A stretch of 64,000 nucleotides of DNA from positions 1,550,001 through 1,614,000 of the forward strand of contig NZ_CP117267.1 of NCBI RefSeq assembly GCF_007000325.2, read 5' to 3'. The notes beneath the pieces are model-generated. The model was not told where the DNA came from, did not search any database, and worked only from the letters and a program-made list of their open reading frames with translations. The position numbers were made by a program, and so were the translations under genes. Of this stretch, positions 8,907-18,949 are shown in pieces. How positions within the stretch are numbered: position 1 is the first letter of the stretch; each line of letters opens with the position of its first letter. The stretch comes from Rhizobium rhododendri. Its GTDB lineage: Bacteria; Pseudomonadota; Alphaproteobacteria; Rhizobiales; Rhizobiaceae.

Positions 8907-10292
8907 TCAGACGCGCGCGCCATTCTTGATCAGATAGCTCGGCGTATACATGGTCACCAGCTCTTCTGAAGCCGTAGGGTGGACGGCCATGGTGCGATCG
9001 AAATCGTCCTTGGTGCAGCCGGCCTTCAATGTGATGCCGAGCAGCTGCGCCATCTCGCCGGCATCGTGGCCGAGAATGTGGGCGCCGACCACCTTGCGGT
9101 CGGCCGCATTGACGATCAGCTTCATGATGCTCTTTTCGGCCCGCCCCGATAGCGTCGCCTTCATCGGCCGGAACTGGGCGCGATAGACTTCAAGCGCCTC
9201 GTATTTTTTAGCGGCCTCCTCCTCGCTCAGGCCGACGGTGCCGATTTCCGGCTGCGAGAACACGGCGGTGGCGATCAGCTGGTGATCCGGCTTGGTGGGA
9301 TTGTTCTTGTATTCGGTCTCGATGAAGCACATCGCCTCGTGAATGGCGACCGGCGTCAGCTGTACCCGATCGGTGACGTCGCCGAGTGCAAAGATGTTGG
9401 GCACCGAGGTGCGCGAGTATTCGTCGACGACGATGGCGCCACGACCGTCGACCTTGACGCCGGCGGCCTCCAGCCCGAGCCCCTTGGTATGGGGATCGCG
9501 ACCGAGCGCCAGCATGACCGTGTCGACCGTCAGCGTATCGCCCTGCTTTGTGCGGGCCTGCAGGCCCTCCGCCGTCTTGGTAACTTCCTCGATGACGTCA
9601 TGGCAGCGGATCTTGATGCCCTTGGCGACCATTGCCTCATGCAGGCCCTGGCGCATGTCGTTATCGAACCGCGACAGGATCTCGGCACCGCGATAGATGA
9701 GCGTGGTATCGACGCCGAGGCCATGGAAGATATTGGCGAATTCGACGGCGATGTAACCGCCGCCGGCAATCAGGATAGACTTCGGCAGCGTCTTCAGGTC
9801 GAAGGCCTCGTTCGAGGAGATGCAGAACTCGTGGCCCGGAAGCGACTGGTGCGCATTCGGCATTCCGCCTACGGCGATGACGATGCGTTCAGCAGTCACC
9901 GTCTGGCCGGTCTTGACGAGGCGCACAGTATGGGCATCGACGAGCTCGGCGCGGCTGTCGTATATCTCGGCCTTGGCATTATCGAGGCCCTTGCGGTAGA
10001 GGCCTTCGAGGCGGGTGATTTCCCGGTCCTTGGCCTCGACCAGCTTGCTCCAGTCGAAAGTGCTCTTGCCGACAGTCCAGCCGAACCCTTCCGCATCCTC
10101 GAAATGCTCGTGGAACTGCGAGGCATAGACGAACAGCTTTTTGGGAACGCAACCACGGATGACGCAGGTGCCGCCATACCGGAATTCCTCGGCAATCCCG
10201 ACTTTCTTGCCGAGCGACGCCGCCACGCGGGCGCTGCGCACGCCGCCGGAGCCTCCACCGATGACGAAGAGATCAAAATCGAATGACGGCAT
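8907..10292 (-). CDS. gor: Glutathione-disulfide reductase
   Basis: The flavoprotein reduces glutathione disulfide with NADPH in the cytoplasm. The 461-residue chain has the FAD dinucleotide fold IGGGSGGVRSAR, the redox-active pair Cys43/Cys48 in GGTCVIRGCVPKK, the NADPH-binding GGGYIAVEFA, the FAD segment NIFALGDVTD and the catalytic HPTASEE (His438). The length is normal for bacterial Gor. It lies downstream of the rpiA-DUF2059 pair but a terminator separates them, so it likely has its own promoter in 10293-10366. Confidence 0.97.
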   Translation of the reverse strand: MPSFDFDLFVIGGGSGGVRSARVAASLGKKVGIAEEFRYGGTCVIRGCVPKKLFVYASQFHEHFEDAEGFGWTVGKSTFDWSKLVEAKDREITRLEGLYRKGLDNAKAEIYDSRAELVDAHTVRLVKTGQTVTAERIVIAVGGMPNAHQSLPGHEFCISSNEAFDLKTLPKSILIAGGGYIAVEFANIFHGLGVDTTLIYRGAEILSRFDNDMRQGLHEAMVAKGIKIRCHDVIEEVTKTAEGLQARTKQGDTLTVDTVMLALGRDPHTKGLGLEAAGVKVDGRGAIVVDEYSRTSVPNIFALGDVTDRVQLTPVAIHEAMCFIETEYKNNPTKPDHQLIATAVFSQPEIGTVGLSEEEAAKKYEALEVYRAQFRPMKATLSGRAEKSIMKLIVNAADRKVVGAHILGHDAGEMAQLLGITLKAGCTKDDFDRTMAVHPTASEELVTMYTPSYLIKNGARV

Positions 10293-10366
10293 GGGAGCTC
10301 CTGGAATTTCTATGCCGGCGAGCCGGCTGGATCGATGCTGATATAGGAATACCGGCGATAAAAAGA

Positions 10367-10389
10367 AAAGCCCGGATGAACCGGGCTTT
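10367..10389 (-). terminator. Intrinsic terminator after DUF2059 gene
   Basis: AAAGCCCGG and CCGGGCTTT form a 9-bp stem with a 5-nt loop. Read on the minus strand it is followed by TTCTTTTTAT, as expected for a terminator of the rpiA-DUF2059 unit. Confidence 0.88.
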
Positions 10390-10412
10390 GGAATAGCAGA
10401 TATGCGAAGCGA

Positions 10413-11000
10413 TTAGGGCTTCGGAGCAGGTGCCGGCTTTGCAGCAGGTGCCTTGGCAGCCGGTGCCGGTGCGGCGTCGGCAACTGGCGGAGCCGGCGGA
10501 ACCTTGACGATCTTCTCGAGTGCCTTGTTGCTCTGGTTGGCGAGGTCACGCGAAATGCCCTGTCCCCAGATGTCGGCAGCCTTGTAGAGTTCGCGGGTGG
10601 CGATCGGGCCATCCTTCAGGAGCTTCTTGCCCGCTTCCGAATTGTAGAAGTCGGCCATTGCCTTCAGTTCTTCGGTCGTGAACGACTTGGCATAGGTTGC
10701 AGCCGCTTCCTTCTCGAGGTCGGCGCGGCGGGCAGCAAGCGCAAGCGCCTGCTGGTCGACGGTCGAGCTGATGGCTTCCTGGAAATTCGGGTTGGCCTGG
10801 ATCATCGTGCTTTTCAGCTGCTCGGCCAGCGTCGGCAGAATGGAATCGAACTGATTGGTGATGCCGAGCGCGTTAATCGCGGCACGGGCAGCCTTCATCT
10901 GTTCTTCGGAGATTTCCTGCGCGCTGACTGAACCGAACGCCATGCCGGAAAGAAGAACGGTTGCAGCGGCCAGGCGGCCGAAACCCGCTATTTTGATCAT
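10413..11000 (-). CDS. DUF2059 domain secreted protein
   Basis: The 195-residue protein has a Sec signal peptide (IKIAGFGRLAAATVLLSGMA, probable cleavage after SVSA), then a DUF2059 domain (FTTEELKAMADFYNSEAGKKLL is typical) and a tail made of Ala, Pro and Lys. GGAGATTGAACAC precedes ATG 11000; an open frame continues upstream into rpiA but lacks family support. It starts 4 bp after the rpiA stop, so they form an operon. The function of this envelope family is unknown. Confidence 0.9.
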   Translation of the reverse strand: MIKIAGFGRLAAATVLLSGMAFGSVSAQEISEEQMKAARAAINALGITNQFDSILPTLAEQLKSTMIQANPNFQEAISSTVDQQALALAARRADLEKEAAATYAKSFTTEELKAMADFYNSEAGKKLLKDGPIATRELYKAADIWGQGISRDLANQSNKALEKIVKVPPAPPVADAAPAPAAKAPAAKPAPAPKP

Positions 11001-11004
11001 GTGT

Positions 11005-11712
11005 TCAATCTCCTGTATGATGCGCGTGAAGCGTGTGCGCGCCTGCCGGGCCGGCAATGACCGCAAGCGTCGCCAAGTTGATAAAGAGCCCGTGTTCGAC
11101 AACGCCGGGTATGGAATGAAGTGCGGCTGATAGCGCCTCTGCATCAGCAATGCGGCCAAAAGATGCATCGAGGATGTAGTGCCCGCCATCGGTCGTGAAA
11201 GTCTGGTCGCCTGCTTGGCGCAATGCCAGGGCGCCGGATAACCCAAGTCTGGCCGCAGCCTTTTCGATCATCATCCGCGTTGCCGTCAGCCCGAAGATGT
11301 TGACCTCGATGGGCAATGGAAATGCACCCAGGGTTTCGACAAGCTTGCTCTCGTCGGCAATGACGATCATCCGGCCGGATGCGGCAGCGACGATCTTCTC
11401 GCGTAGCAGCGCGCCGCCACCGCCCTTGATCAGTCGCAAGCTGTGGTCGAGTTCATCGGCGCCGTCGATGGTCAGGTCCAGTTCCGGGCGCTCGTCCAGT
11501 GATTTGAGCGGCACGCCCAGCTCCATGCAGAGCCGCGCCGTGCGCTCGGATGTCGGAATGCCTTCGATCCGCAATCCGTCGGCGACCTTTTCGGCAAGCA
11601 GCCTGACGAATTCTTCAGCGGTGGTGCCGGTGCCGATGCCAAGCCGCATGCCGCTCTCGACATAATCGAGAGCCACTGCCGCAGCCTTGATCTTCATTTC
11701 GCGGGCGTCCAT
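11005..11712 (-). CDS. rpiA: Ribose-5-phosphate isomerase A
   Basis: It interconverts ribose 5-phosphate and ribulose 5-phosphate in the pentose phosphate pathway. The 235-residue product has the RpiA motifs: [11 protein letters not shown] near the N-terminus, [26 protein letters not shown] with the catalytic Glu and Lys, and VIADESKLV. The length is normal. It is the first gene of a two-gene unit with the DUF2059 gene and is divergent from gph. Confidence 0.97.
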   Translation of the reverse strand: MDAREMKIKAAAVALDYVESGMRLGIGTGTTAEEFVRLLAEKVADGLRIEGIPTSERTARLCMELGVPLKSLDERPELDLTIDGADELDHSLRLIKGGGGALLREKIVAAASGRMIVIADESKLVETLGAFPLPIEVNIFGLTATRMMIEKAAARLGLSGALALRQAGDQTFTTDGGHYILDASFGRIADAEALSAALHSIPGVVEHGLFINLATLAVIAGPAGAHTLHAHHTGD

Positions 11713-11922
11713 GCGCCACGTGCTCCCACCGTTTCGATGGAGTGCTGTTTACACGGCCCGCTTGGCAAACGGAAGCCAAAATTCGGCGGTGCGAAAGAAT
11801 TGCGGCGGCATTCCGAGAGGCGCGCAAGAGGCCGGCGGAGATCGTCGGCGTTGCATTGGCAGACGCGATCTTTTACTGGAAAGGCTCATTTTTCCCTCCC
11901 CGTTAGCCAAGGCGGTCTGCCC

Positions 11923-12600
11923 GTGAAAACTCCCACTGTAGTCTTCGATCTCGATGGAACGTTGGTCGATACCGCGCCAGATCTCGTCGCCAGCGTAAAC
12001 CACACGATTGCCGCCCTCGACCTCAAGCCGGTCGGCTTTGACGACCTCACCTATCTGGTCGGCCACGGCGCGAGGACGATGATCCAAAGGGCCTGCAAGC
12101 TCGGCGGTTACGATCTCGAGGAAAAGGACATGCCGCCTCTGATGGAGCGCTTCATTGACTTCTACGGCAAGACCATGCCGGGCGACAGCAAGCCTTATCC
12201 CGGTCTCGTCGCCGCCTTGGACCGCCTCAGGGCCGAAGGCTTCGCGCTTGCTGTCTGCACCAACAAGATAGAGGCGCTGGCTGTAACCCTGCTCCAGAAG
12301 CTGCAGCTCGACCACTACTTCGCAACCATCGTTGGCGGCGATACCTTCCCTGTCCGCAAGCCTGACGGCCAGCATATCCTCGGCACCATCGACAAGGCCG
12401 GCGGCGATGCGACGCGGGCGATCATGGTCGGCGACAGCATCAACGACATCCTCGCCGCCCGCAACGCCGCCGTCCCGTCGATCGCCGTGCCCTTCGGCTA
12501 CTCCGACGTGGAGATTGCAAGCCTGTCGCCGGACCACATCATCCAGCATTACGACGAGCTGACGCCCGAACTGGTCACAAGGCTGCTCGCAACGCGCTGA
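11923..12600 (+). CDS. gph: Phosphoglycolate phosphatase (HAD family)
   Basis: It hydrolyses 2-phosphoglycolate. The 225-residue HAD hydrolase has motif I FDLDGTLVDTAPD, motif II VCTNK, the conserved RKPDGQHIL and motif III/IV MVGDSINDILAARNA. The GTG at 11923 is preferred: AAGGCGG is spaced 7 bp before it and the HAD motif then starts at residue 7. An in-frame ATG at 11737 would add an unrelated basic extension. It is divergent from rpiA. Confidence 0.93.
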   Translation: MKTPTVVFDLDGTLVDTAPDLVASVNHTIAALDLKPVGFDDLTYLVGHGARTMIQRACKLGGYDLEEKDMPPLMERFIDFYGKTMPGDSKPYPGLVAALDRLRAEGFALAVCTNKIEALAVTLLQKLQLDHYFATIVGGDTFPVRKPDGQHILGTIDKAGGDATRAIMVGDSINDILAARNAAVPSIAVPFGYSDVEIASLSPDHIIQHYDELTPELVTRLLATR

Positions 12601-12619
12601 GGCATATCTCCGAAACGAA

Positions 12620-12643
12620 ACAGGCGACCCGAGGGCCGCCTGT
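12620..12643. terminator. Weak hairpin between gph and the L,D-transpeptidase gene
   Basis: ACAGGCG and CGCCTGT pair around a 10-nt loop between the two convergent genes. No clear T-run follows, so terminator activity is uncertain. Confidence 0.45.
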
Positions 12644-12669
12644 CGAAAGTCATTGTCAGAGGGAGGCGA

Positions 12670-14574
12670 TCAGATCTGCGCTTCGCGGACCTTGGTCGTC
12701 GTAGCGAACGCCTTCATCGTGTAGGTGTCGCGATCGTAGACATCGTCGAAGTAGCGAACGACGCCATCCTTGTCCGGCCACGCCGTGAAGTAGGCGATGT
12801 AGACCGGGAAGCGCTGCGGCACGGGCACGGCCTTGTTCTCGCCGGTGGCGATCTGCTTGGCGACATCGGCAACAGTCGTGTTCAGCACTGCCGCTGCCAT
12901 GGCGCGCGGATCGGCCAGGCGGACACAGCCGTGGCTGAGGGCGCGCATGTCCTTCTTGAAGAAGCTCTTCGACGGCGTGTCATGCATGTAGATCGCATGG
13001 CTGTTCGGGAACAGGATCTTCAGTTCGCCCAGCGCATTGTCGCTGCTCGGCGGCTGACGCACGGCGATATTGGTGGTCGATCCGTACCAGTCGACGCTGG
13101 ACGAAGGAACGGCGCGACCGTTGACCTCGACCTGATAGCCGGTCTTGTCGAGATAGTTCGGATCGGCCCTGAGCTTCGGCAGCATCTCGTTGACGATGAT
13201 CGACTGCGGCACGCCCCAGTAGGGGTTGAACTCGACGGTCTGGATCTGGTTCTCGAAGAAGTTCGTCTGGTGCCCCTTGGCGCCGACGACGACGCGCATC
13301 GACAACGCTTCTTTGTTGTCGTTGTAGTAGTAGACCATGAAGGCCGGCTGGTTGATGAAGACGTAGCGCGGACCGAGCTGGTCAGGCAGCCAGCGCAGCT
13401 GTTCCATGGCGATGGTCAGCTTCTGCAGCTTGGCATCGCTGTTTTCACCGACGATCGCACGAACGGTAGACTGGCCGATGACGCCATCGGCCGTCAGACC
13501 TTTTTCCTTCTGGAAGGCTTCGACAAGCGAGACCAGTTCCGGCGTGTACAACGGCGTCTGCTGATAGGACGAGAACACGTCGGCATGAGATGTCGTCAGC
13601 GCATCGGAACCCTTGAGCTGGATGCCCTTGACGATGTTGGCGATCTGCGGCGAGGTATCGCCGGGCTTGATGATGCCGGTGAGGGTAATCGCGACGCGGT
13701 TGGCATCGTTGGTAGTCTCGGCCTTCAACCGGGCATATTCAGCCTTCAGGGCATCGAACTGCGGGTTCTGCGGGCTGCGGCTGTTGAGATAGGCGGTGAC
13801 ATCAGGGCTGAGCGACAGGTTGCCCAGCACGGGCATCAGGTTGACGTCCTTGCGCTTGAAGTCGTGATAGCCGGACAGCTTGTTCGGATCGATGCGGCCG
13901 CGCTGGTTGTCCTGCACGAAGGCGAGAACCTTGGCCGACAAAGCCAGTTCGAACTGTGTCAGGGCCCGGTCACGGTCGGCAGGATTGACGCTGCCCTCGT
14001 CGATGACGGGAACGGCAACCTTGTAGTCGTCGGGATCGAGACCGATGAGATCGGCCTGCGCCAGCACAGCCATGGCGGCCTTGGCCTTCTCGGACACCGC
14101 ATTATCGGCAACCCAGACCATCGGCTTCTTGCTGTCGGCGTAATAATCTTCCAGAGCCTTGGCGACATCGTTGGTCGCCGACACCCGGGCTTCGGTGAGA
14201 TAACGACGCTGGGCGCTGGACGGGTCGACTGCGACAGGAGCGGCAGACACATCGGCGACGGCACCGGTGACTACCGGATCCGCGAATTTGCTCGTTGCGA
14301 CAAGGCGCATCGGCTCGGGCTTGTAGGTGTAGTAGGTCGGCGAGCTGACCTTCGGAGCCGGGCCACCACCACCCGCACCTTCTCTCGGGACGGGAGCAAT
14401 CGGCATGCTCGGAGGCAGGATCTGATTGCTGTCAACCTGCTGCTGCGACCGACCCTTGCCGCCACGAATGAAATCCATCAGCGTCATGGCATGCGCAGAC
14501 GTGCCAACGATCGTCAGGCCACAGGATAGTGCCAGGACGGATGCTGCTGCTTTCGTCAGAAATGTCGTTCTCAA
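12670..14574 (-). CDS. L,D-transpeptidase, YcbB/LdtD type
   Basis: The enzyme forms meso-DAP to meso-DAP crosslinks in peptidoglycan in the periplasm. The 634-residue precursor has a signal peptide (ending near TSAHA), a Pro-rich segment, a scaffold domain (LEDYYADSKKPMVWV), a peptidoglycan-binding motif (VEAFQKEKGLTADGVIGQ) and a YkuD catalytic domain. The catalytic motif is SHGCVRLADP with Cys550. The VEFNPYWGVPQSI and HDTPSKSFF stretches are typical of the large LdtD group. It is transcribed alone. Confidence 0.93.
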   Translation of the reverse strand: MRTTFLTKAAASVLALSCGLTIVGTSAHAMTLMDFIRGGKGRSQQQVDSNQILPPSMPIAPVPREGAGGGGPAPKVSSPTYYTYKPEPMRLVATSKFADPVVTGAVADVSAAPVAVDPSSAQRRYLTEARVSATNDVAKALEDYYADSKKPMVWVADNAVSEKAKAAMAVLAQADLIGLDPDDYKVAVPVIDEGSVNPADRDRALTQFELALSAKVLAFVQDNQRGRIDPNKLSGYHDFKRKDVNLMPVLGNLSLSPDVTAYLNSRSPQNPQFDALKAEYARLKAETTNDANRVAITLTGIIKPGDTSPQIANIVKGIQLKGSDALTTSHADVFSSYQQTPLYTPELVSLVEAFQKEKGLTADGVIGQSTVRAIVGENSDAKLQKLTIAMEQLRWLPDQLGPRYVFINQPAFMVYYYNDNKEALSMRVVVGAKGHQTNFFENQIQTVEFNPYWGVPQSIIVNEMLPKLRADPNYLDKTGYQVEVNGRAVPSSSVDWYGSTTNIAVRQPPSSDNALGELKILFPNSHAIYMHDTPSKSFFKKDMRALSHGCVRLADPRAMAAAVLNTTVADVAKQIATGENKAVPVPQRFPVYIAYFTAWPDKDGVVRYFDDVYDRDTYTMKAFATTTKVREAQI

Positions 14575-14990
14575 TTCAGTCCCCTGTCATGGGTGTGTCG
14601 GACAGCCCGAGCTCATGTCAAATAATTCAGCGATACTAGAAGATCGGGCGGTGAATTGGAAGAAAACCACCCGGTCGGAACGACGCACGAATACTTGCTT
14701 TTCGCATGGGATTCGGCCGCGTCGAACGCTCAGAAGTTCACACAAAATTATGAAATTATTGGTTAATTTTTTGTGGAATTTTGCGTTGCAATTGAGGCGT
14801 AAAAATCGGCCGAAAAACATTGGCAATGCGCGTGATATAAATAGCACGGGAATTTGCGGCCTGGAAAGATCGAGTCGACGCAACTTTCAGGAGACTTCTC
14901 TTTGCTGTTTTCTTACCGGCGGATCGGCCTTATAACAACGCGGATTTTCGAACGGAGCGGCAGCTCCACGGTCCCACGAAAGGCAGCAGA
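14575..14990. other. 416-bp intergenic region, L,D-transpeptidase gene / fumC
   Basis: This divergent promoter region is A+T-rich in 14740-14850. No open frame with coding character is seen on either strand. AAAGG at 14980-14984 is the likely ribosome-binding site of fumC. No riboswitch or RNA gene is recognised. Confidence 0.6.
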
Positions 14991-16382
14991 ATGACTTCCA
15001 CCCGTAAGGAAACCGACACGTTTGGCGCGATCGACGTTGCCAGCGACCGGTACTGGGGCGCACAGGCGCAGCGCTCGCTCGGCAACTTCAAGATTGGCTG
15101 GGAAAAGCAGCCGATGTCGATCGTCCGCGCGCTGGGCATCGTCAAGCAGGCAGCCGCCCGCGCCAATATGGAGCTCGGCGGGCTCGACGCCGATCTCGGT
15201 AAAGTGATCGTCGCCGCCGCTCAGGAAGTGATCGACGGCAAGCTCGATGCGCATTTCCCGCTGGTCGTCTGGCAGACCGGCTCCGGCACCCAGTCGAACA
15301 TGAATGCCAACGAAGTGGTTTCCAACCGGGCAATCGAAATGCTCGGCGGCGTCATGGGCTCGAAGAAGCCGGTGCATCCGAACGATCACGTCAACATGAG
15401 CCAGTCGTCCAACGACACCTACCCGACGGCGATGCATGTCGCCTGCGCCGAGCAGATCGTCCACCACCTGCTGCCGGGCCTGCGCCACCTGCACGAGGCG
15501 CTCGAAGCCAAGGTCAAGGCTTTCGCCCACATCATCAAGATCGGCCGCACCCACACGCAGGATGCCACCCCGCTGACGCTCGGCCAGGAATTCTCCGGCT
15601 ATGCAGCCCAGGTCGGCTCGGCCATCAAGCGTATCGAACTGACGCTGCCCGGTCTCTATGAACTCGCCCAGGGCGGCACGGCCGTCGGCACCGGCCTCAA
15701 TGCACCCATCGGCTTTGCCGAGAAAGTTGCCGAAGAGATCGCAGCGATCACCGGCCTGCCCTTCGTCACGGCCCCCAACAAGTTCGAGGCGCTGGCCGCC
15801 CACGATGCCATGGTCTTTGCCCACGGCGCCATCGCTGCTGCTGCTGCCGCCCTGTTCAAGATCGCCAACGACATCCGCTTCCTCGGCTCCGGCCCACGCG
15901 CCGGTCTGGGCGAACTGTCGCTGCCCGAAAACGAACCGGGCTCGTCGATCATGCCGGGCAAGGTCAATCCGACCCAGTCGGAAGCCCTGACCCAGGTCTG
16001 CGCCCATATCTTCGGCAACAATGCCGCAATCACCTTTGCCGGCAGCCAGGGTCATTTCGAGCTCAATGTCTACAATCCGATGATGGCCTACAACTTCCTG
16101 CAGTCGGTGCAGCTGCTCGGAGACGCCGCCGTCTCCTTCACCGACAATTGCGTCGTCGGCATCGAGGCCCGCGAGGACAACATCCGCAAGGGCGTCGAGA
16201 ACTCGCTGATGCTGGTCACCGCGCTGAACGGCCGCCTCGGCTACGACGCCTGCGCCAAGATCGCCAAGACGGCCCACAAGAACGGCACCACGCTGCGCGA
16301 GGAAGCCGTTGGCGGCGGATACCTCAGCAACGAGGAGTTCGACGCACTGGTTCGGCCAGAAAACATGATCGGCCCGAAGTAA
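14991..16382 (+). CDS. fumC: Fumarate hydratase class II
   Basis: It catalyses fumarate to malate in the TCA cycle without an iron-sulfur cluster. The 463-residue product matches the class II family throughout: [60 protein letters not shown] and the signature [13 protein letters not shown] beginning at residue 317, which carries the catalytic Ser. It appears monocistronic: a hairpin follows the stop. Confidence 0.98.
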   Translation: MTSTRKETDTFGAIDVASDRYWGAQAQRSLGNFKIGWEKQPMSIVRALGIVKQAAARANMELGGLDADLGKVIVAAAQEVIDGKLDAHFPLVVWQTGSGTQSNMNANEVVSNRAIEMLGGVMGSKKPVHPNDHVNMSQSSNDTYPTAMHVACAEQIVHHLLPGLRHLHEALEAKVKAFAHIIKIGRTHTQDATPLTLGQEFSGYAAQVGSAIKRIELTLPGLYELAQGGTAVGTGLNAPIGFAEKVAEEIAAITGLPFVTAPNKFEALAAHDAMVFAHGAIAAAAAALFKIANDIRFLGSGPRAGLGELSLPENEPGSSIMPGKVNPTQSEALTQVCAHIFGNNAAITFAGSQGHFELNVYNPMMAYNFLQSVQLLGDAAVSFTDNCVVGIEAREDNIRKGVENSLMLVTALNGRLGYDACAKIAKTAHKNGTTLREEAVGGGYLSNEEFDALVRPENMIGPK

Positions 16383-16394
16383 CATTCGAGCCTT

Positions 16395-16418
16395 GCATCC
16401 CGGCTTCGGCCGGGATGC
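16395..16418 (+). terminator. Hairpin downstream of fumC
   Basis: GCATCCCGGC, a TTCG tetraloop and GCCGGGATGC form a perfect 10-bp stem 12 bp after the fumC stop. No U-run follows, so it may instead be an mRNA 3'-end stabiliser. The following stretch to 16640 is A+T-rich, holds no gene and probably includes the promoter of the GGDEF gene. Confidence 0.7.
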
Positions 16419-16651
16419 GCAACGCAACCAAAACATTTAATTAGACATATATAATATTAACTTCTGGTAGACATTTCTCGCCGACAAGAACAAAAACTGC
16501 AACCACACTTCCGATAATTACAATTATATTCAATAGCTTAACAGTATTCGCAGGATTTCATTACTAATTTCCAGCAAGGTTACCCTTAATCTTTTCAAAA
16601 GAAATTTAGGCTACATAAACCATAGTCATTTAAATCCTTAGGAGTTCGCCA

Positions 16652-17716
16652 ATGAGCACGGTGATTGCGTCCAGGTCGCAAATTCCCGACGTGGCAGGAC
16701 AGATCATCTATGCTATGCGAGCCATGGGCGTTGCTCCGATCCCGCGCAATTACGAGCTTTTCTACGAAGCCTATATTGGCTCCAACCCTGCCCTCACCCG
16801 CGACCTTGCAGCGCTTGGCAGCAACGCCACGCAGGAAGAGATCGACCTTCTCGGCAGCCAGTATTTTTCCCATTCCACGCGGATCTACGACGACGCCCAT
16901 TCGCGGATCATAAACGAGCTGGACGGCGTGCTGCGCGCCCTGAAGCAGGAACAGACATCGCTTTCCAGCTACAACAAGCTACTCGGCGAAACCTTCGTCC
17001 GCATTACCTCGAAGACCGCCAACAGCGCCGACCTGCTGCGCAATGCGATCGACATGCTGACCGAAGCCACCGGCGATACCATGGCGCGCGGCGAAAAGAC
17101 GGTTGAGGATGTTGCCCAGCGCTCGCAGGAGATGGACCAGGTTCGCAAGGAACTCGACGAATACAAGCGCATCGCCAACACCGATTCCCTGACGCGCCTC
17201 TCCAACCGCCGGGCCTTCGATGACCGCCTCGCATCGGTGTTCGACAATCCGATGGCGAAGTCCGTCACGGCGCTGGTGCTATGCGACATCGACAATTTCA
17301 AGAAGGTCAACGACAGCTTTGGCCACCCCGTCGGCGACAAGATCCTCGCGACAGTCGCGTCAGTAATCCGCGCCAACGTTCGCCGTGACGTCTTCGTTGC
17401 GCGCACCGGCGGCGAAGAATTCGCCCTGATCATCGATGGCAATACGGCTGACGAGGTGATGGCGATCTGCGAGCGGATCCGCCGCACTCTCGAATCGACC
17501 CCCTTCCGCAATTCGCGCACCCGCGTCGACTACGGGCCGATCACCATGTCGCTTGGCGTCTGCATGGCGTCGGAAGCGAAGGATCCGGGCGAACTCTACA
17601 GCAACACCGATATCGCGCTCTATCAGGCCAAAAATTCCGGACGCAACTGCACGTCGCAATATCAGAGCGGCATGCAGAAGGATTTCAGCAAGAGCTGGCT
17701 GATCTACAAGAACTGA
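16652..17716 (+). CDS. GGDEF domain protein, probable diguanylate cyclase
   Basis: The 354-residue protein has a C-terminal GGDEF domain that should make cyclic di-GMP: TDSLTRLSNRRAFDDRL opens it, CDIDNFKKVNDSFGHPVGD contains a metal site, and the active motif is GGEEF at residues 253-257. The sequence before it reads RRDV in the position where an RxxD inhibitory site would lie, so product inhibition is probably weak or absent. The N-terminal 170 residues are soluble, largely helical and not recognised. No transmembrane helix is present, so sensing is cytoplasmic. It is convergent with ltrA. Confidence 0.92.
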   Translation: MSTVIASRSQIPDVAGQIIYAMRAMGVAPIPRNYELFYEAYIGSNPALTRDLAALGSNATQEEIDLLGSQYFSHSTRIYDDAHSRIINELDGVLRALKQEQTSLSSYNKLLGETFVRITSKTANSADLLRNAIDMLTEATGDTMARGEKTVEDVAQRSQEMDQVRKELDEYKRIANTDSLTRLSNRRAFDDRLASVFDNPMAKSVTALVLCDIDNFKKVNDSFGHPVGDKILATVASVIRANVRRDVFVARTGGEEFALIIDGNTADEVMAICERIRRTLESTPFRNSRTRVDYGPITMSLGVCMASEAKDPGELYSNTDIALYQAKNSGRNCTSQYQSGMQKDFSKSWLIYKN

Positions 17717-17735
17717 GCCCCGATACCGAAGCGGG

Positions 17736-18926
17736 TCAGCGCTGCCGCAAGGTCTGTGAACTGTGCCGCAGCGACACAAATTCCCACAGCGCCACTCCGA
17801 CCAGAATGCCGGTCGCAAGGATTGCTAGGTCAAACCTGTCGACCCGCGACGCGAGCATCATCGACAGCAACAGAACAGCAATACCAACAAGATGCGACAG
17901 CGGCGGACGGTTGCCGGTGGTCGCCTTGAACCAGAGATTACCGCATAGGAAAATCAGCGGGCCACCGAGGATAGCGCCGGCAACGCCAAGGTCCGCCACA
18001 TCGTCCGGATGCGTCAGGGCGAGCTTGTTGGCGACCACGGTGACGATGATGCCGGCAAGGATAGGGATATGCGCGTAGGTGAACGCCTGCCTCGCGAGAC
18101 TGCCGGGCAACTCGGCATGCTCGATCCGATGGGCAGCACGCTCGTGGCCGAACTGGAAGTAGATCCACCACATCGCCACCGTGCCGGCGAAAACGCAAAC
18201 GAGCATCATCATGCTCTGCGGCACGAGCGGCATCTCGGAGAAGGTCTCCCCGGCCTCGAGAATGGCCTCGCCGAGGCAGATGATGATGAACAGCGCGCAG
18301 CGTTCCGCCAGGTGTGCGCCCGAGACGTTCCAGTCCGCAGGCGTCGAGCGCCCGAGGCCCGGCACAATGAAACCGGCAGCCGGTGCTGCATATTCGATCG
18401 CCAGTGCTACCAGCCAGCACACCAGCCGTACCTCTCCCTCCTCCAGGCCACCGGCTATCCAGAAGACGCCGGACAACATCAGCCAGACGGTGATGCGCAG
18501 GAAATTGCGGTGATTGGAGGGGGCGGCGTGGCGCAGCGCGTAGACCGCGAACAGCGAGCGCCCTACCTGCATGAACACGAATGCGCCGGCAAACATCAGG
18601 CCCTTCTCGCCGAACGCCTCGGGGATCGATGCAGAGAGAATCAAGCCGGCGAGCATCAGCACGAACAGCATCACCCGCACCGGCTGCCGGTCCGGATCGA
18701 GCCAGTTGGTGACCCAGGTGGTGAATATCCACACCCACCAGACGGCCAGCGTCAGCAGCAGCGCCTGAAGTACGCCGAGCGCGGTGAAATGCTCGTAAAG
18801 CGCATGGGCAAGCTGAGATATCGAGAACACAAACACGAGGTCGAAAAACAACTCGACGAACGAGACCCGGTGCTCGTTCCGGCTCCCCTTCTGACGTAAC
18901 CATCCATCCGCTTTACGACCGGTCAT
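17736..18926 (-). CDS. ltrA: Low temperature requirement protein A family membrane protein
   Basis: The 396-residue product has about ten hydrophobic segments and the LtrA signature close to its start (RVSFVELFFDLVFVFSISQL), plus CLGEAILEAGETF in the middle. LtrA was named in Listeria for growth at low temperature; the molecular function is unknown. It lies 23 bp downstream of the DUF971 gene on the same strand, so the two are likely co-transcribed. Confidence 0.9.
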   Translation of the reverse strand: MTGRKADGWLRQKGSRNEHRVSFVELFFDLVFVFSISQLAHALYEHFTALGVLQALLLTLAVWWVWIFTTWVTNWLDPDRQPVRVMLFVLMLAGLILSASIPEAFGEKGLMFAGAFVFMQVGRSLFAVYALRHAAPSNHRNFLRITVWLMLSGVFWIAGGLEEGEVRLVCWLVALAIEYAAPAAGFIVPGLGRSTPADWNVSGAHLAERCALFIIICLGEAILEAGETFSEMPLVPQSMMMLVCVFAGTVAMWWIYFQFGHERAAHRIEHAELPGSLARQAFTYAHIPILAGIIVTVVANKLALTHPDDVADLGVAGAILGGPLIFLCGNLWFKATTGNRPPLSHLVGIAVLLLSMMLASRVDRFDLAILATGILVGVALWEFVSLRHSSQTLRQR

Positions 18927-18949
18927 ACTCTATCCCCCACCTGATGTTC

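Noticed and set aside
12931..14529. Long plus-strand frame opposite the L,D-transpeptidase gene
   Set aside because: The opposite strand encodes a complete enzyme with its catalytic motif; this frame is only the high-GC shadow.
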